Below, piece after piece: positions 6,166 through 11,105 of a DNA stretch of 11,108 nucleotides. Made by a program: the position numbers and the translations under genes. The stretch spans positions 1 through 11,108 of the forward strand of contig JADGCD010000054.1 in assembly GCA_015229165.1 (NCBI GenBank), read 5' to 3'. Below the pieces are notes generated by a model, which worked only from the letters and a program-made list of their open reading frames with translations, ran no database searches and had not been told where the DNA came from. Numbering within the stretch: the stretch's first letter is position 1; each line of letters opens with the position of its first letter. Origin of the DNA: Nitrospinota bacterium (lineage in GTDB: Bacteria; Nitrospinota_A; UBA7883; JADGGD01).

Positions 6166-6989
6166 CCGTCGGCGCCCAGCATGGCGGCCAACCGGCGGGC
6201 GTTGGCCACGCTGGCCCCCTTGCCGCCGTTGCCGAAGAGGATCGTCACCCGTTTGGCGTTGCGCCGCATCAGACGGATCGGCTCCAGCAGTTGGCGCAGC
6301 TCATGGTCGGGATATTCGTAGTCGTACCGTTGGGCGCCGGTGGCGCCGAACCATCGGTCGCTGCGCCCCAACAGCCGGATCACCCCGTCGTCGGCGGTGA
6401 CGGCCACGGTGAACGGCGGCCCCCCGGCGGCCAGCGGACGGTCGGTGGTCACCCAGGCGACCTTGGCGGCCTTCAGCAGTTCGAAGGTCGACGGGGAGCC
6501 CCAGCTCTCGTGGCCGAAATCCATCGCCAGCGGCATCGCCGGGGCGAGCCGCTCCAGCAGCCACTTCAGGTGGGTCACGGCGGGGTCGCTTTTCGCCAGC
6601 CGCGCCGGGAAAGAGGCGAGGACCAGCCGGAGCCGTCCGGCGTCGATGAGCGGGGCGAGGGAGGCGACGAACCGGTCGATCATGTACTGGTTGCGCAGGA
6701 AGTCCCCCCGTTCGTCCCGTAGCCGAGCCGACAGATCCTGATGGAGCCGGACCACGAAGGCGGGACCGTCGGGCGCTCCCTCCATCAGCCGGGCGAAATA
6801 GTCTGGGTCGGGCTCCCGCCGCCAGGTCTCGTCCAGTTCGACGGTGGTCAGCCCCAGCGGATCGGCCAGATAGGCCAGCCACTCCCCCTCCTGCACGGAA
6901 GAGGGATAGACCGGCCCCCGCCAGTCGTCGCGGCGCCAGCCGGTGACGCCGACGGAAAGGCGCGGGCCTGCGTTGTTCAATTCGTTCAT
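6162..6989 (-). CDS. DUF72 (YecE-like) TIM-barrel protein
   Basis: A 275-residue member of DUF72, a family with a TIM-barrel fold and no established biochemical role. Visible family features are the N-terminal VGVTGWRRDDWRGPVYP, TTVELDETW (where most members have an Asn/Ser/Phe-rich version), AFVVRLHQDLS, a central AMDFGHESW, VTTDRP, and the C-terminal FGNGGKGASVANARRL, equivalent to the usual Asn/His-rich loop. It is first in an operon with tatC and pyrF, with a 4-bp overlap to tatC. The start is uncertain: ATG 6989 is poorly provided with a ribosome site, whereas GTG 7007 in the same frame would add six residues. A strong GGGAGGAG lies further upstream at 7028-7035, separated by a small inverted repeat. 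Confidence 0.85.
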   Translation of the reverse strand: MNELNNAGPRLSVGVTGWRRDDWRGPVYPSSVQEGEWLAYLADPLGLTTVELDETWRREPDPDYFARLMEGAPDGPAFVVRLHQDLSARLRDERGDFLRNQYMIDRFVASLAPLIDAGRLRLVLASFPARLAKSDPAVTHLKWLLERLAPAMPLAMDFGHESWGSPSTFELLKAAKVAWVTTDRPLAAGGPPFTVAVTADDGVIRLLGRSDRWFGATGAQRYDYEYPDHELRQLLEPIRLMRRNAKRVTILFGNGGKGASVANARRLAAMLGADG

Positions 6990-7008
6990 AGCCCTAGAGG
7001 ATACCACG

Positions 7009-7035
7009 GACCCGCACGGGTCTTACTCTCCTCCC
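7009..7035 (-). promoter_or_regulatory. Odd leader of the DUF72-tatC-pyrF operon
   Basis: On the minus strand a strong GGGAGGAG (7035-7028) is followed by GACCCG-TG-CGGGTC (7022-7009), a 6-bp inverted repeat. The GGGAGGAG is too far from ATG 6989 but 10 nt from a GTG at 7017. That GTG opens a 7-codon frame ending in TAG 4 nt before ATG 6989. It may be a leader peptide or a structure that brings the ribosome site closer. No clear promoter was found. Confidence 0.3.
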
Positions 7036-7047
7036 GTTATGTGAATG

Positions 7048-7261
7048 GGCCCGCTCGCTGGCGGGCCGATCCTGACCGGTGAAGACGGCTATCGTCCCCC
7101 ACCCACCCTCGTCCGCGCCACCGTGCCGACTGGCGCCATCGGACACTGCTTATGGCGCGTGGGCTGGGCGTTTCCGGGCGGGCGGGGTGCAGGCTGACGC
7201 CCCCATGAGATCGCGGATGAAATGTCAAAAGTAAGGACCTGACCCCTCTTGCGGGGGTCAG
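7048..7261. repeat. Candidate dispersed non-coding element bounded by hairpins
   Basis: One end is a 7-bp hairpin, GGCCCGC/GCGGGCC (7048-7054, 7061-7067). The other is an 8-bp hairpin, CTGACCCC/GGGGTCAG (7239-7246, 7254-7261), directly next to AAATGTCAAAAGTAAGGAC (7220-7238). From memory, TGACCCC-type ends beside an ATGT...AAGTAAG tail recur in many proteobacterial genomes near REP-associated transposases; I could not search. No convincing gene lies in 7062-7238. Boundaries are guesses. Confidence 0.3.
7239..7261 (-). terminator. Hairpin terminator containing the stop codon of the 55-aa gene
   Basis: On the minus strand CTGACCCC pairs with GGGGTCAG around a 7-nt loop, followed by GTCCTTACTTTT. 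The TGA stop of the small gene (7260-7258) is inside the first arm. T-tract quality is modest. Confidence 0.45.
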
Positions 7262-7425
7262 ATGATGACGTGGAACCGGGCGCCCGCCTGCTGGCCGGTG
7301 GCGTTGAGCGCCCCCTGCTGGGCGGTGGCGGTATGGTTGCGGACCGCTTTCACGGGCGTCCCCTTCCCCACCATCGGGACCGCCGGGTGTTTGCCCGACA
7401 GGTCGGTGATCACCACAGCCGGCAT
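7258..7425 (-). CDS. 55-aa protein of unknown function, sigma-28-type promoter
   Basis: A small gene from ATG 7425 with AGGAG 6 nt upstream. The product begins MPAVVITDLSGKHPAVPMVG, continues through a Thr/Ala/Gln-rich middle (HTATAQQGALNATGQQAG) and ends ARFHVII. It has no signal peptide or membrane span. I do not recognise it. Evidence that it is real: the strong ribosome site, a good sigma-28 promoter (7475-7501) at the right distance, and a hairpin immediately at its end. The promoter suggests expression with late flagellar and chemotaxis genes, although none lie in the window. The stop codon falls inside a repeat-like hairpin, so the protein may have been shortened by an insertion. The short beta-rich ends resemble small phage virion proteins only in a general way. 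Confidence 0.6.
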   Translation of the reverse strand: MPAVVITDLSGKHPAVPMVGKGTPVKAVRNHTATAQQGALNATGQQAGARFHVII

Positions 7426-7445
7426 GGAAGGCTCCTGTCACGAGA

Positions 7446-7473
7446 AAAGGGGGGGCGTATATGCCCCCCCTTT
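7446..7473 (-). other. 11-bp GC stem-loop at the 5' end of the 55-aa mRNA
   Basis: AAAGGGGGGGC and GCCCCCCCTTT pair perfectly around six bases. On the minus strand it is followed by TTTTCTC-like sequence, so it looks like an intrinsic terminator. It starts only a few bases after the sigma-28 -10, so transcripts from that promoter would begin within the G-run and carry the stem at their 5' end. It could block read-through from upstream while stabilising the sigma-28 transcript. Confidence 0.7.
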
Positions 7474-7474
7474 G

Positions 7475-7501
7475 GTATCGGCCCGGAACCGGATAACTTG
7501 A
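7475..7501 (-). promoter_or_regulatory. Sigma-28 (FliA) flagellar-type promoter
   Basis: On the minus strand TCAAGTTA (7501-7494), exactly 11 bp, then GCCGATAC (7482-7475). The consensus is TAAAGTTT-N11-GCCGATAA, so the matches are 6/8 and 7/8 with ideal spacing. The start is expected near 7469, giving a leader of about 43 nt with AGGAG before the 55-aa gene. Confidence 0.7.
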
Positions 7502-7514
7502 GCCGGTCGGCGGT

Positions 7515-7535
7515 CGCAGAGAGTTTTTCCGCCTC
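7515..7535. repeat. Direct repeat copy A (about 21 bp)
   Basis: CGCAGAGAGTTTTTCCGCC matches copy B at 7701 except for one base, with 186 bp between starts. This copy also forms a hairpin, GCAGAG (7516-7521) with CTCTGC (7533-7538). Its GTTTTTCC (7523-7530) pairs with GGAAAAAC at 7550-7557. Confidence 0.65.
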
Positions 7536-7567
7536 TGCATACAGGGAGTGGAAAAACGTTATCGAGC

Positions 7568-7722
7568 GCCCCCGGTAATTGATTTTGTTTCCGTTCCGGG
7601 GGCATTCTGCAGGCTCCGGTAGGAGAAAGCAGGCGAGGAACCGGAATGTATGCAAGCATACGTGAGGATTCCGAGCCTGATTTCGACACCCCGGAGCCAA
7701 CGCAGATAGTTTTTCCGCCCCC
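7568..7722. other. Nested inverted-repeat element, possible structured RNA or folded-DNA site
   Basis: Five perfect complementary pairs are packed here. GGGGGC (7598-7603) pairs with GCCCCC (7717-7722). TCTGC (7606-7610) pairs with GCAGA (7702-7706). GGCTCCGG (7612-7619) pairs with CCGGAGCC (7691-7698). CGGAAT (7642-7647) pairs with ATTCCG (7668-7673), and GTATGC (7648-7653) with GCATAC (7656-7661). They nest into one long imperfect stem. A competing hairpin pairs CCGGGGGC (7596-7603) with GCCCCCGG (7568-7575), so the two folds exclude each other. It lies just downstream of the phosphofructokinase stop on that gene's transcript. No known riboswitch or attC signature is seen. Confidence 0.5.
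7701..7721. repeat. Direct repeat copy B (about 21 bp)
   Basis: CGCAGATAGTTTTTCCGCC is the partner of the copy at 7515-7535. It lies 3 bp from the phosphofructokinase stop and includes part of the outer arm of the nested inverted-repeat element. Confidence 0.65.
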
Positions 7723-7723
7723 G

Positions 7724-9025
7724 TCAGTCGCGGATGCCCCCCGGCTGCTGGAACGGAATGTACGTCGACGGCCCCTCGAACTGAACCGCCACCCGCTCGA
7801 ACCGGGCGCGGAACTGCTCCGGGGTCAGGTTGGTGACGGCGGCCATGTCGGCCACGCTCCGCTCGTCCTCGAAATCCCGCTTTTTGAGCCGGATCATGTA
7901 TTCCAGCGCCATCTCGTAGGTCTCGGTGTGAATGTCGACGAGACGGACCTTGGTGCGACCGGTCTCCGGGTCCATGATGCTGTAGAAGGGCATCGGCACG
8001 AACCGCCCCTCCTGAATGGTGACCATGTCGCCGGTGCCGCCGAGGAGGGCGTGTTTGGCGGCGGAGAAGCCCAGCTCCTTGGTGTACTCCATGTCGAAGG
8101 GGACCGGCTCGACGCAGCGCAGTTCGTAGCCGATGTCCTTGTCGACGATGGTCATGTCGACGCCAAGTTTCAGCAGTTCGTCCCGGACCCGCCCCTTGAC
8201 CATCTTGCCGAAGTCGATCTCCGCCAGCCGGGGATGGCCATGCTCGTCGTATTCGAGCTGCCCCATCGCTTTCAGATCCTCCTCGCTGAGCTTCTCCGCC
8301 AGTCCCTCGGCCAGAATGGCCACGCCGAACGGTTTGCCCCCGGCCAGACGCTTGACGATGGCGCCCACCAGCGTGTCCACGAGCCAGCCGAAATCAAGCG
8401 CCCCCGGCGGGCATTCCTCCGGGATGATGGCAAGGTGCGCCCCGGCCGACTTGCCGATCCCCATGGCCAGGTGCCCCGCCTTTCGCCCCATGGCGACGAG
8501 GAAGTACCACCGCTTGGTGGTCTGGGCGTCGTTCATGATCGCCTTGACGATCTGCACGCCGAAATGCTGGGCCGTGGTGAACCCGAAGGTCTTGATCCCG
8601 TGCGGCAGGTTCAGGTCGTTGTCGATGGTCTTGGGGACGTGGATGAGCTGCAGTTTCCCCCCGGCGGTCTTGGCCACCCGGTGGGCGGAGAAGCAGGTGT
8701 CGTCGCCACCGATGGTGATCAGCGCGTTGACCCCGAGCCCTTCGAGCGCATGGACCACGTTGTCCAGATACTCCTGCTTCTTGGTCGGGTTGGCCCGGGA
8801 GGTGCCAAGAATCGACCCCCCCTCGAAGTGGATGCGGGAGACGTCATCGATGGAGAGGGGAACCACCCGGCTCACATCCCCCTTCATCAGGCGGGAGAAG
8901 CCGTCGTGAACCCCCAGCACCTCGGCGCCGTGGTTGCGCAGTTTGATGGTGGCCGCCCGGATGACGCTGTTGATGCCGGGGGCGGGCCCCCCGCCGACGA
9001 GAATAGCCGCCTTGAACCGTTCCAT
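7724..9025 (-). CDS. 6-phosphofructokinase, pyrophosphate-dependent type
   Basis: Phosphorylates fructose 6-phosphate at C1, the committing step of glycolysis; the PPi form is reversible. The 433-residue protein carries GGGPAPGINS (11-20), TIGGDDT (104-110), PKTIDND (131-137) with catalytic base Asp135, and MGRKAGH with Arg181. Asp109 in GGDD and Lys132 in PKTIDND replace the Gly residues of ATP enzymes (GGDG, PGTIDND); these are the known markers of PPi use. The length fits the longer PPi clades rather than the 320-aa ATP enzyme. ATG 9025 fits both the conserved start and GGAAAGAAG about 5 nt upstream; the open frame to 9178 is not conserved. It appears to be a single-gene transcript with a structured leader. 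Confidence 0.94.
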   Translation of the reverse strand: MERFKAAILVGGGPAPGINSVIRAATIKLRNHGAEVLGVHDGFSRLMKGDVSRVVPLSIDDVSRIHFEGGSILGTSRANPTKKQEYLDNVVHALEGLGVNALITIGGDDTCFSAHRVAKTAGGKLQLIHVPKTIDNDLNLPHGIKTFGFTTAQHFGVQIVKAIMNDAQTTKRWYFLVAMGRKAGHLAMGIGKSAGAHLAIIPEECPPGALDFGWLVDTLVGAIVKRLAGGKPFGVAILAEGLAEKLSEEDLKAMGQLEYDEHGHPRLAEIDFGKMVKGRVRDELLKLGVDMTIVDKDIGYELRCVEPVPFDMEYTKELGFSAAKHALLGGTGDMVTIQEGRFVPMPFYSIMDPETGRTKVRLVDIHTETYEMALEYMIRLKKRDFEDERSVADMAAVTNLTPEQFRARFERVAVQFEGPSTYIPFQQPGGIRD

Positions 9026-9050
9026 GTCTTCTTTCCGCCTTATCGTTTGA

Positions 9051-9108
9051 GCCGGGGGTTCCCCCCCGGCGCCGGTGTCGTTGACAGACGCCCGTCGGTC
9101 CGGGCGTC
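9051..9108 (-). promoter_or_regulatory. Two GC hairpins in the phosphofructokinase leader
   Basis: On the minus strand GACGCCCG/CGGGCGTC (9108-9087, 6-nt loop) is followed by GCCGGGGG-GGAA-CCCCCGGC (9070-9051) with a GNRA tetraloop. Neither ends in a T-run, so they look like leader structure rather than terminators. The second ends 25 nt before the ATG. Confidence 0.5.
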
Positions 9109-9119
9109 GGAGAATGGGG

Positions 9120-9148
9120 ATTGTCCCCGATGCGCCCCCCCCCGTCAA
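9120..9148 (-). promoter_or_regulatory. Candidate promoter of the phosphofructokinase gene
   Basis: On the minus strand TTGACG (9148-9143) and GACAAT (9125-9120) are 17 bp apart, 5/6 and 4/6 matches to sigma-70 hexamers. Transcription would start near 9113, just before the leader hairpins. Confidence 0.45.
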
Positions 9149-9180
9149 GGGAAAGGGGGGCTGAACGCCCCTCCTCACAC

Positions 9181-9218
9181 AAAAAAAACGGGCCGCCGGA
9201 GAGGGGATCCGGCGGCCC
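9181..9218 (-). terminator. Strong intrinsic terminator of the small membrane-protein genes
   Basis: On the minus strand GGGCCGCCGGA pairs with TCCGGCGGCCC (11 bp, 7-nt loop), followed by G and eight T. It closes the two-gene unit above and separates it from the phosphofructokinase promoter. Confidence 0.92.
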
Positions 9219-9230
9219 TTCGAAAGATAC

Positions 9231-9271
9231 GGCCCGTCCGCCGATTGAGGGGTAGGCGGGAACGGACGGCC
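9231..9271. repeat. Inverted repeat upstream of the terminator
   Basis: GGCCcGTCCG (9231-9240) and CGGACGGCC (9263-9271) pair with one bulged base around a 22-nt loop, just after the stop of the 37-aa gene. It is probably a 3' UTR structure. Confidence 0.45.
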
Positions 9272-9287
9272 CGAAATCTCGCTTCGT

Positions 9288-9401
9288 TTATACGGCCAGC
9301 GTCAGGGTCATCATGTAGAGGTAGAGGCAGGCGATGACGCCGACCCCGACCACCGCGAGGCCGAAGGCCGCGCTCTCCTGATCGCCTTTCGTTTTTTCCA
9401 T
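9288..9401 (-). CDS. 37-aa single-span membrane peptide
   Basis: From ATG 9401 (GGAAGG 9 nt upstream) the product is a charged N-tail, MEKTKGDQES, then one hydrophobic span (AAFGLAVVGVGVIACLYLYM) ending MTLTLAV. The short charged N-terminus suggests a membrane-embedded peptide, not a signal. There is no His, and one Cys in the span. It follows the 42-aa gene by 24 nt and is followed by a strong terminator, so the two form one transcript. I do not recognise the family. It may be an accessory subunit of a larger membrane complex encoded elsewhere. Confidence 0.7.
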   Translation of the reverse strand: MEKTKGDQESAAFGLAVVGVGVIACLYLYMMTLTLAV

Positions 9402-9425
9402 GATCGTTTCCTTCCGGCGTACGGC

Positions 9426-9554
9426 TTACAGGTAACCGGCCATGGCGGTGGCCACCAACCCGACGTTGAAGGCGACGGCGAGGAAGGTGACCATTCCGAA
9501 AACGCGGATCATGGTGCGGCTCTTTTCGGTGTTCCGGCTGGTTCCCTTGGTCAT
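9426..9554 (-). CDS. 42-aa single-span membrane peptide
   Basis: From ATG 9554 (GAGGGA about 9 nt upstream) the product starts with a basic N-tail (MTKGTSRNTEKSRTMIRV). One span follows (FGMVTFLAVAFNVGLVATAM) and it ends AGYL. The basic tail predicts the N-terminus inside. It has no Cys or His. It is the first gene of a two-gene unit with the 37-aa peptide, both encoding one transmembrane helix. I do not recognise it. A small subunit, a regulator of a membrane enzyme, or a two-component membrane peptide pair are all possible. Confidence 0.7.
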   Translation of the reverse strand: MTKGTSRNTEKSRTMIRVFGMVTFLAVAFNVGLVATAMAGYL

Positions 9555-9586
9555 CGTCGTATCCCTCAGTTTAAGTTGTCGCTTTC

Positions 9587-9659
9587 GAGCTTTCGCTCAC
9601 GCTTTAACCATTTGCACGCGACATGCCAACGCTTATATCGCTGTTTTGTTTACGATTAA
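9587..9659 (-). promoter_or_regulatory. Leader and weak promoter candidate of the small membrane-protein genes
   Basis: The intergenic DNA is AT-richer than its surroundings. A -10-like TATAAG (9637-9632) has TTAATC (9659-9654) 16 bp upstream, a poor -35. The leader would carry a small hairpin, GAGC-GAAA-GCTC (9598-9587), with a GNRA tetraloop. A second possible promoter is TTGTTT near 9682 with ATTAAT. Confidence 0.3.
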
Positions 9660-9674
9660 TGCAATAGCCCGTGT

Positions 9675-9724
9675 CGGAAAACAAGACAGCGGGGCGTTGC
9701 GAAACGGGACAGGCGCCCCGTTTC
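9675..9724 (-). terminator. Terminator region of the REC-TPR gene with two exclusive folds
   Basis: On the minus strand GAAACGGG pairs with CCCGTTTC (9724-9717, 9708-9701; 8 bp). Alternatively GGGGCG (9719-9714) pairs with CGCCCC (9696-9691), followed by GCTGTCTTGTTTTCC. The two share bases and cannot form together. The second has the T-rich tail expected of a terminator. Confidence 0.5.
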
Positions 9725-9726
9725 CC

Positions 9727-10962
9727 TCAGATGAGGCGGGACAACTCCCGCCCCACCAGTTCCGGCAGGCGCCGGTCAGGTTCGGGGGAGGCGGCGTTGA
9801 GGGCCAACGCCCGTTCGAGGAAGGTACGGGCCTTTGCGTTCTCGTGGACCTGAAGGTAGGCGACCCCTATATTGAAGTGGAGGACCGCGTTCTCCGGGTC
9901 GACCCCCAGCGCCCGTTCGTAGGTGGCGATGGCTTCGCTCCAGTGTCCTTTCCGGCGAAACTCGATCCCGGCCCGGTTGTACCGCTCCACGAAGCTGTCG
10001 GTCTCGCTCCGGTTGAATCCGGCGCCGGCTCTTTTCCGGGCCACCACCAGATCGAGATACTCCCGGGCCAGGGTGGAGGCGTCCCGTTCGGCGCAGATCT
10101 CCACCACCTCGTCCACCGCCTCGTGATCCAGCGCCAGCGCCTCCCGGAAGATCCGGTCGGCCTGCTCGGCCTGCCCCAGATCGAGGGAGAGCCCGCCGAT
10201 CTCCAGCTTGCGGGAGACGAAATGGGGAGAGAGCCGGTCGGCTTTCAGGAGGATCTCCAACGCCAGATCGTTGGAGCCCCGGCGTCGGTAGAACCGGGCC
10301 AGCTCGCCATAGGCCCGCAGGTAGGCCGGGTTCCGGGCGACCGCCTCCCGCAACATGGTCTCGGCCTGACGGAGCTCCCCCCGGGCCTCGTGGAGACGGG
10401 CCCGGAGAAGCCGCGCCCCGGCGCTCTCCGGCTTTTCCGCCAGCGCCGCCTGGATGCGCTCGTCCGCCGGGGCCAGTTCCCCCCGGTCCAGCAGCGTCTC
10501 CGCCTCGTCCAGCAGCCGGGCGTGGCGGGGGGGGAGGAGGATGTTCTTCATCTTCTCGATCAGGTTGACGGCGGTGAAGGGCTTGACCACATAGCCGTCG
10601 GCCCCCTCCTCCACCGCCCGGACGATCTCGCTCCCCTCCCCCCGGCCGGTGATCATCAGCACCGGCGTCTTCCGGTAGGCGGGGTAGGCGCGCAACCGTG
10701 ACAGCGCCTTCAGTCCCGACATCCCCGGCATGACCCAGTCGAGGAGAACGAACCCCATGGGGCGCCCCTGCCGGGCCATCTCCTCCAGCCCCACGCCGTC
10801 GGAGAACTCGATCATGGAGGTGGGGGGAATTCCCGCCTGCCGGAGAAAGTAGCCGACCATCTCCCGCACCGCTTCATGATCGTCGACGATCACCACCGGC
10901 CCCCCCTCAAGGGAGGCCACCATCTCGCGGGTGTCGGGAATCGGGCTCACGGACTGGCTCAC
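9727..10962 (-). CDS. Response regulator: REC domain fused to TPR repeats
   Basis: Residues about 22-143 form a complete CheY-like receiver: Asp27-Asp28, phosphoacceptor Asp75 (LLDWVMPGM), Thr105 (MITGRG) and Lys127 (VVKPF). From about 146 to 400 there are tandem TPR-like helical pairs; the best are ARLLRARLHEARGELRQAE, AYGELARFYRRRGSNDLALE and VLHFNIGVAYLQVHENAKA. There is no DNA-binding or enzymatic output, so phosphorylation probably controls protein-protein contacts. The start is GTG 10962 with GGAG 5 nt upstream. No histidine kinase lies in the window. A role in motility or chemotaxis is possible, but only the nearby sigma-28 promoter hints at it. Confidence 0.9.
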   Translation of the reverse strand: MSQSVSPIPDTREMVASLEGGPVVIVDDHEAVREMVGYFLRQAGIPPTSMIEFSDGVGLEEMARQGRPMGFVLLDWVMPGMSGLKALSRLRAYPAYRKTPVLMITGRGEGSEIVRAVEEGADGYVVKPFTAVNLIEKMKNILLPPRHARLLDEAETLLDRGELAPADERIQAALAEKPESAGARLLRARLHEARGELRQAETMLREAVARNPAYLRAYGELARFYRRRGSNDLALEILLKADRLSPHFVSRKLEIGGLSLDLGQAEQADRIFREALALDHEAVDEVVEICAERDASTLAREYLDLVVARKRAGAGFNRSETDSFVERYNRAGIEFRRKGHWSEAIATYERALGVDPENAVLHFNIGVAYLQVHENAKARTFLERALALNAASPEPDRRLPELVGRELSRLI

Positions 10963-10992
10963 AACGGCTCCGGCAAAAGGGGTCGAACGATC

Positions 10993-10998
10993 ATTCTA
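10993..10998 (-). promoter_or_regulatory. Possible -10 box of the REC-TPR gene
   Basis: TAGAAT on the minus strand (5/6) lies 31 bp before the GTG start; no -35 is recognisable. The gene could instead be read from the permease gene upstream. Confidence 0.25.
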
Positions 10999-11060
10999 CC
11001 CCATCGGCGGCCCGACGACGCCGGATCGCCCCCCTACGCCGGGGAGGAGGGAAGGGTTCG

Positions 11061-11105
11061 TTTCGCCCATCGCCTACTCCAGCCGCAACGCGTCGATGGG
11101 CGAAA
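11061..11105. repeat. 12-bp perfect inverted repeat across a stop codon
   Basis: TTTCGCCCATCG (11061-11072) and CGATGGGCGAAA (11094-11105) are exact complements around a 21-nt loop. The loop contains the TAG stop and last codons of the partial gene. No T-run follows on either strand within view. Confidence 0.75.

Noticed and set aside
4807..6321. Long plus-strand open frame opposite pyrF and tatC
   Set aside because: It is the antisense shadow of two well-recognised genes and has no domain signature.
7440..7560. Known riboswitch (c-di-GMP, glycine, cobalamin) in the 55-aa leader
   Set aside because: None of the conserved core motifs is present, and the promoter lies next to the stem, leaving no room for an aptamer.
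7410..7700. Minus-strand open frame of 96 codons across the repeats
   Set aside because: It has no ribosome site, overlaps the promoter, stem and start of the 55-aa gene, and its composition is not protein-like, although AEKLSA appears twice in frame.
7515..7722. Integron attC site
   Set aside because: The folded arms looked promising, but no RYYYAAC...GTTRRRY core-site pair is present at the ends and no integrase is seen.
7646..9337. Long plus-strand open frame opposite the phosphofructokinase
   Set aside because: Same reason: the minus strand carries an unmistakable PFK.
9288..9554. Small membrane proteins as TatA/TatB or light-harvesting peptides
   Set aside because: They lack the TatA amphipathic helix and FG hinge, and lack the His ligand of antenna peptides.
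352..9684. CGGAAAACA occurring near 352, 2223 and 9675 as a shared regulatory motif
   Set aside because: Two of the copies are the T-rich tails of minus-strand terminators, which explains the likeness; the third is weak.
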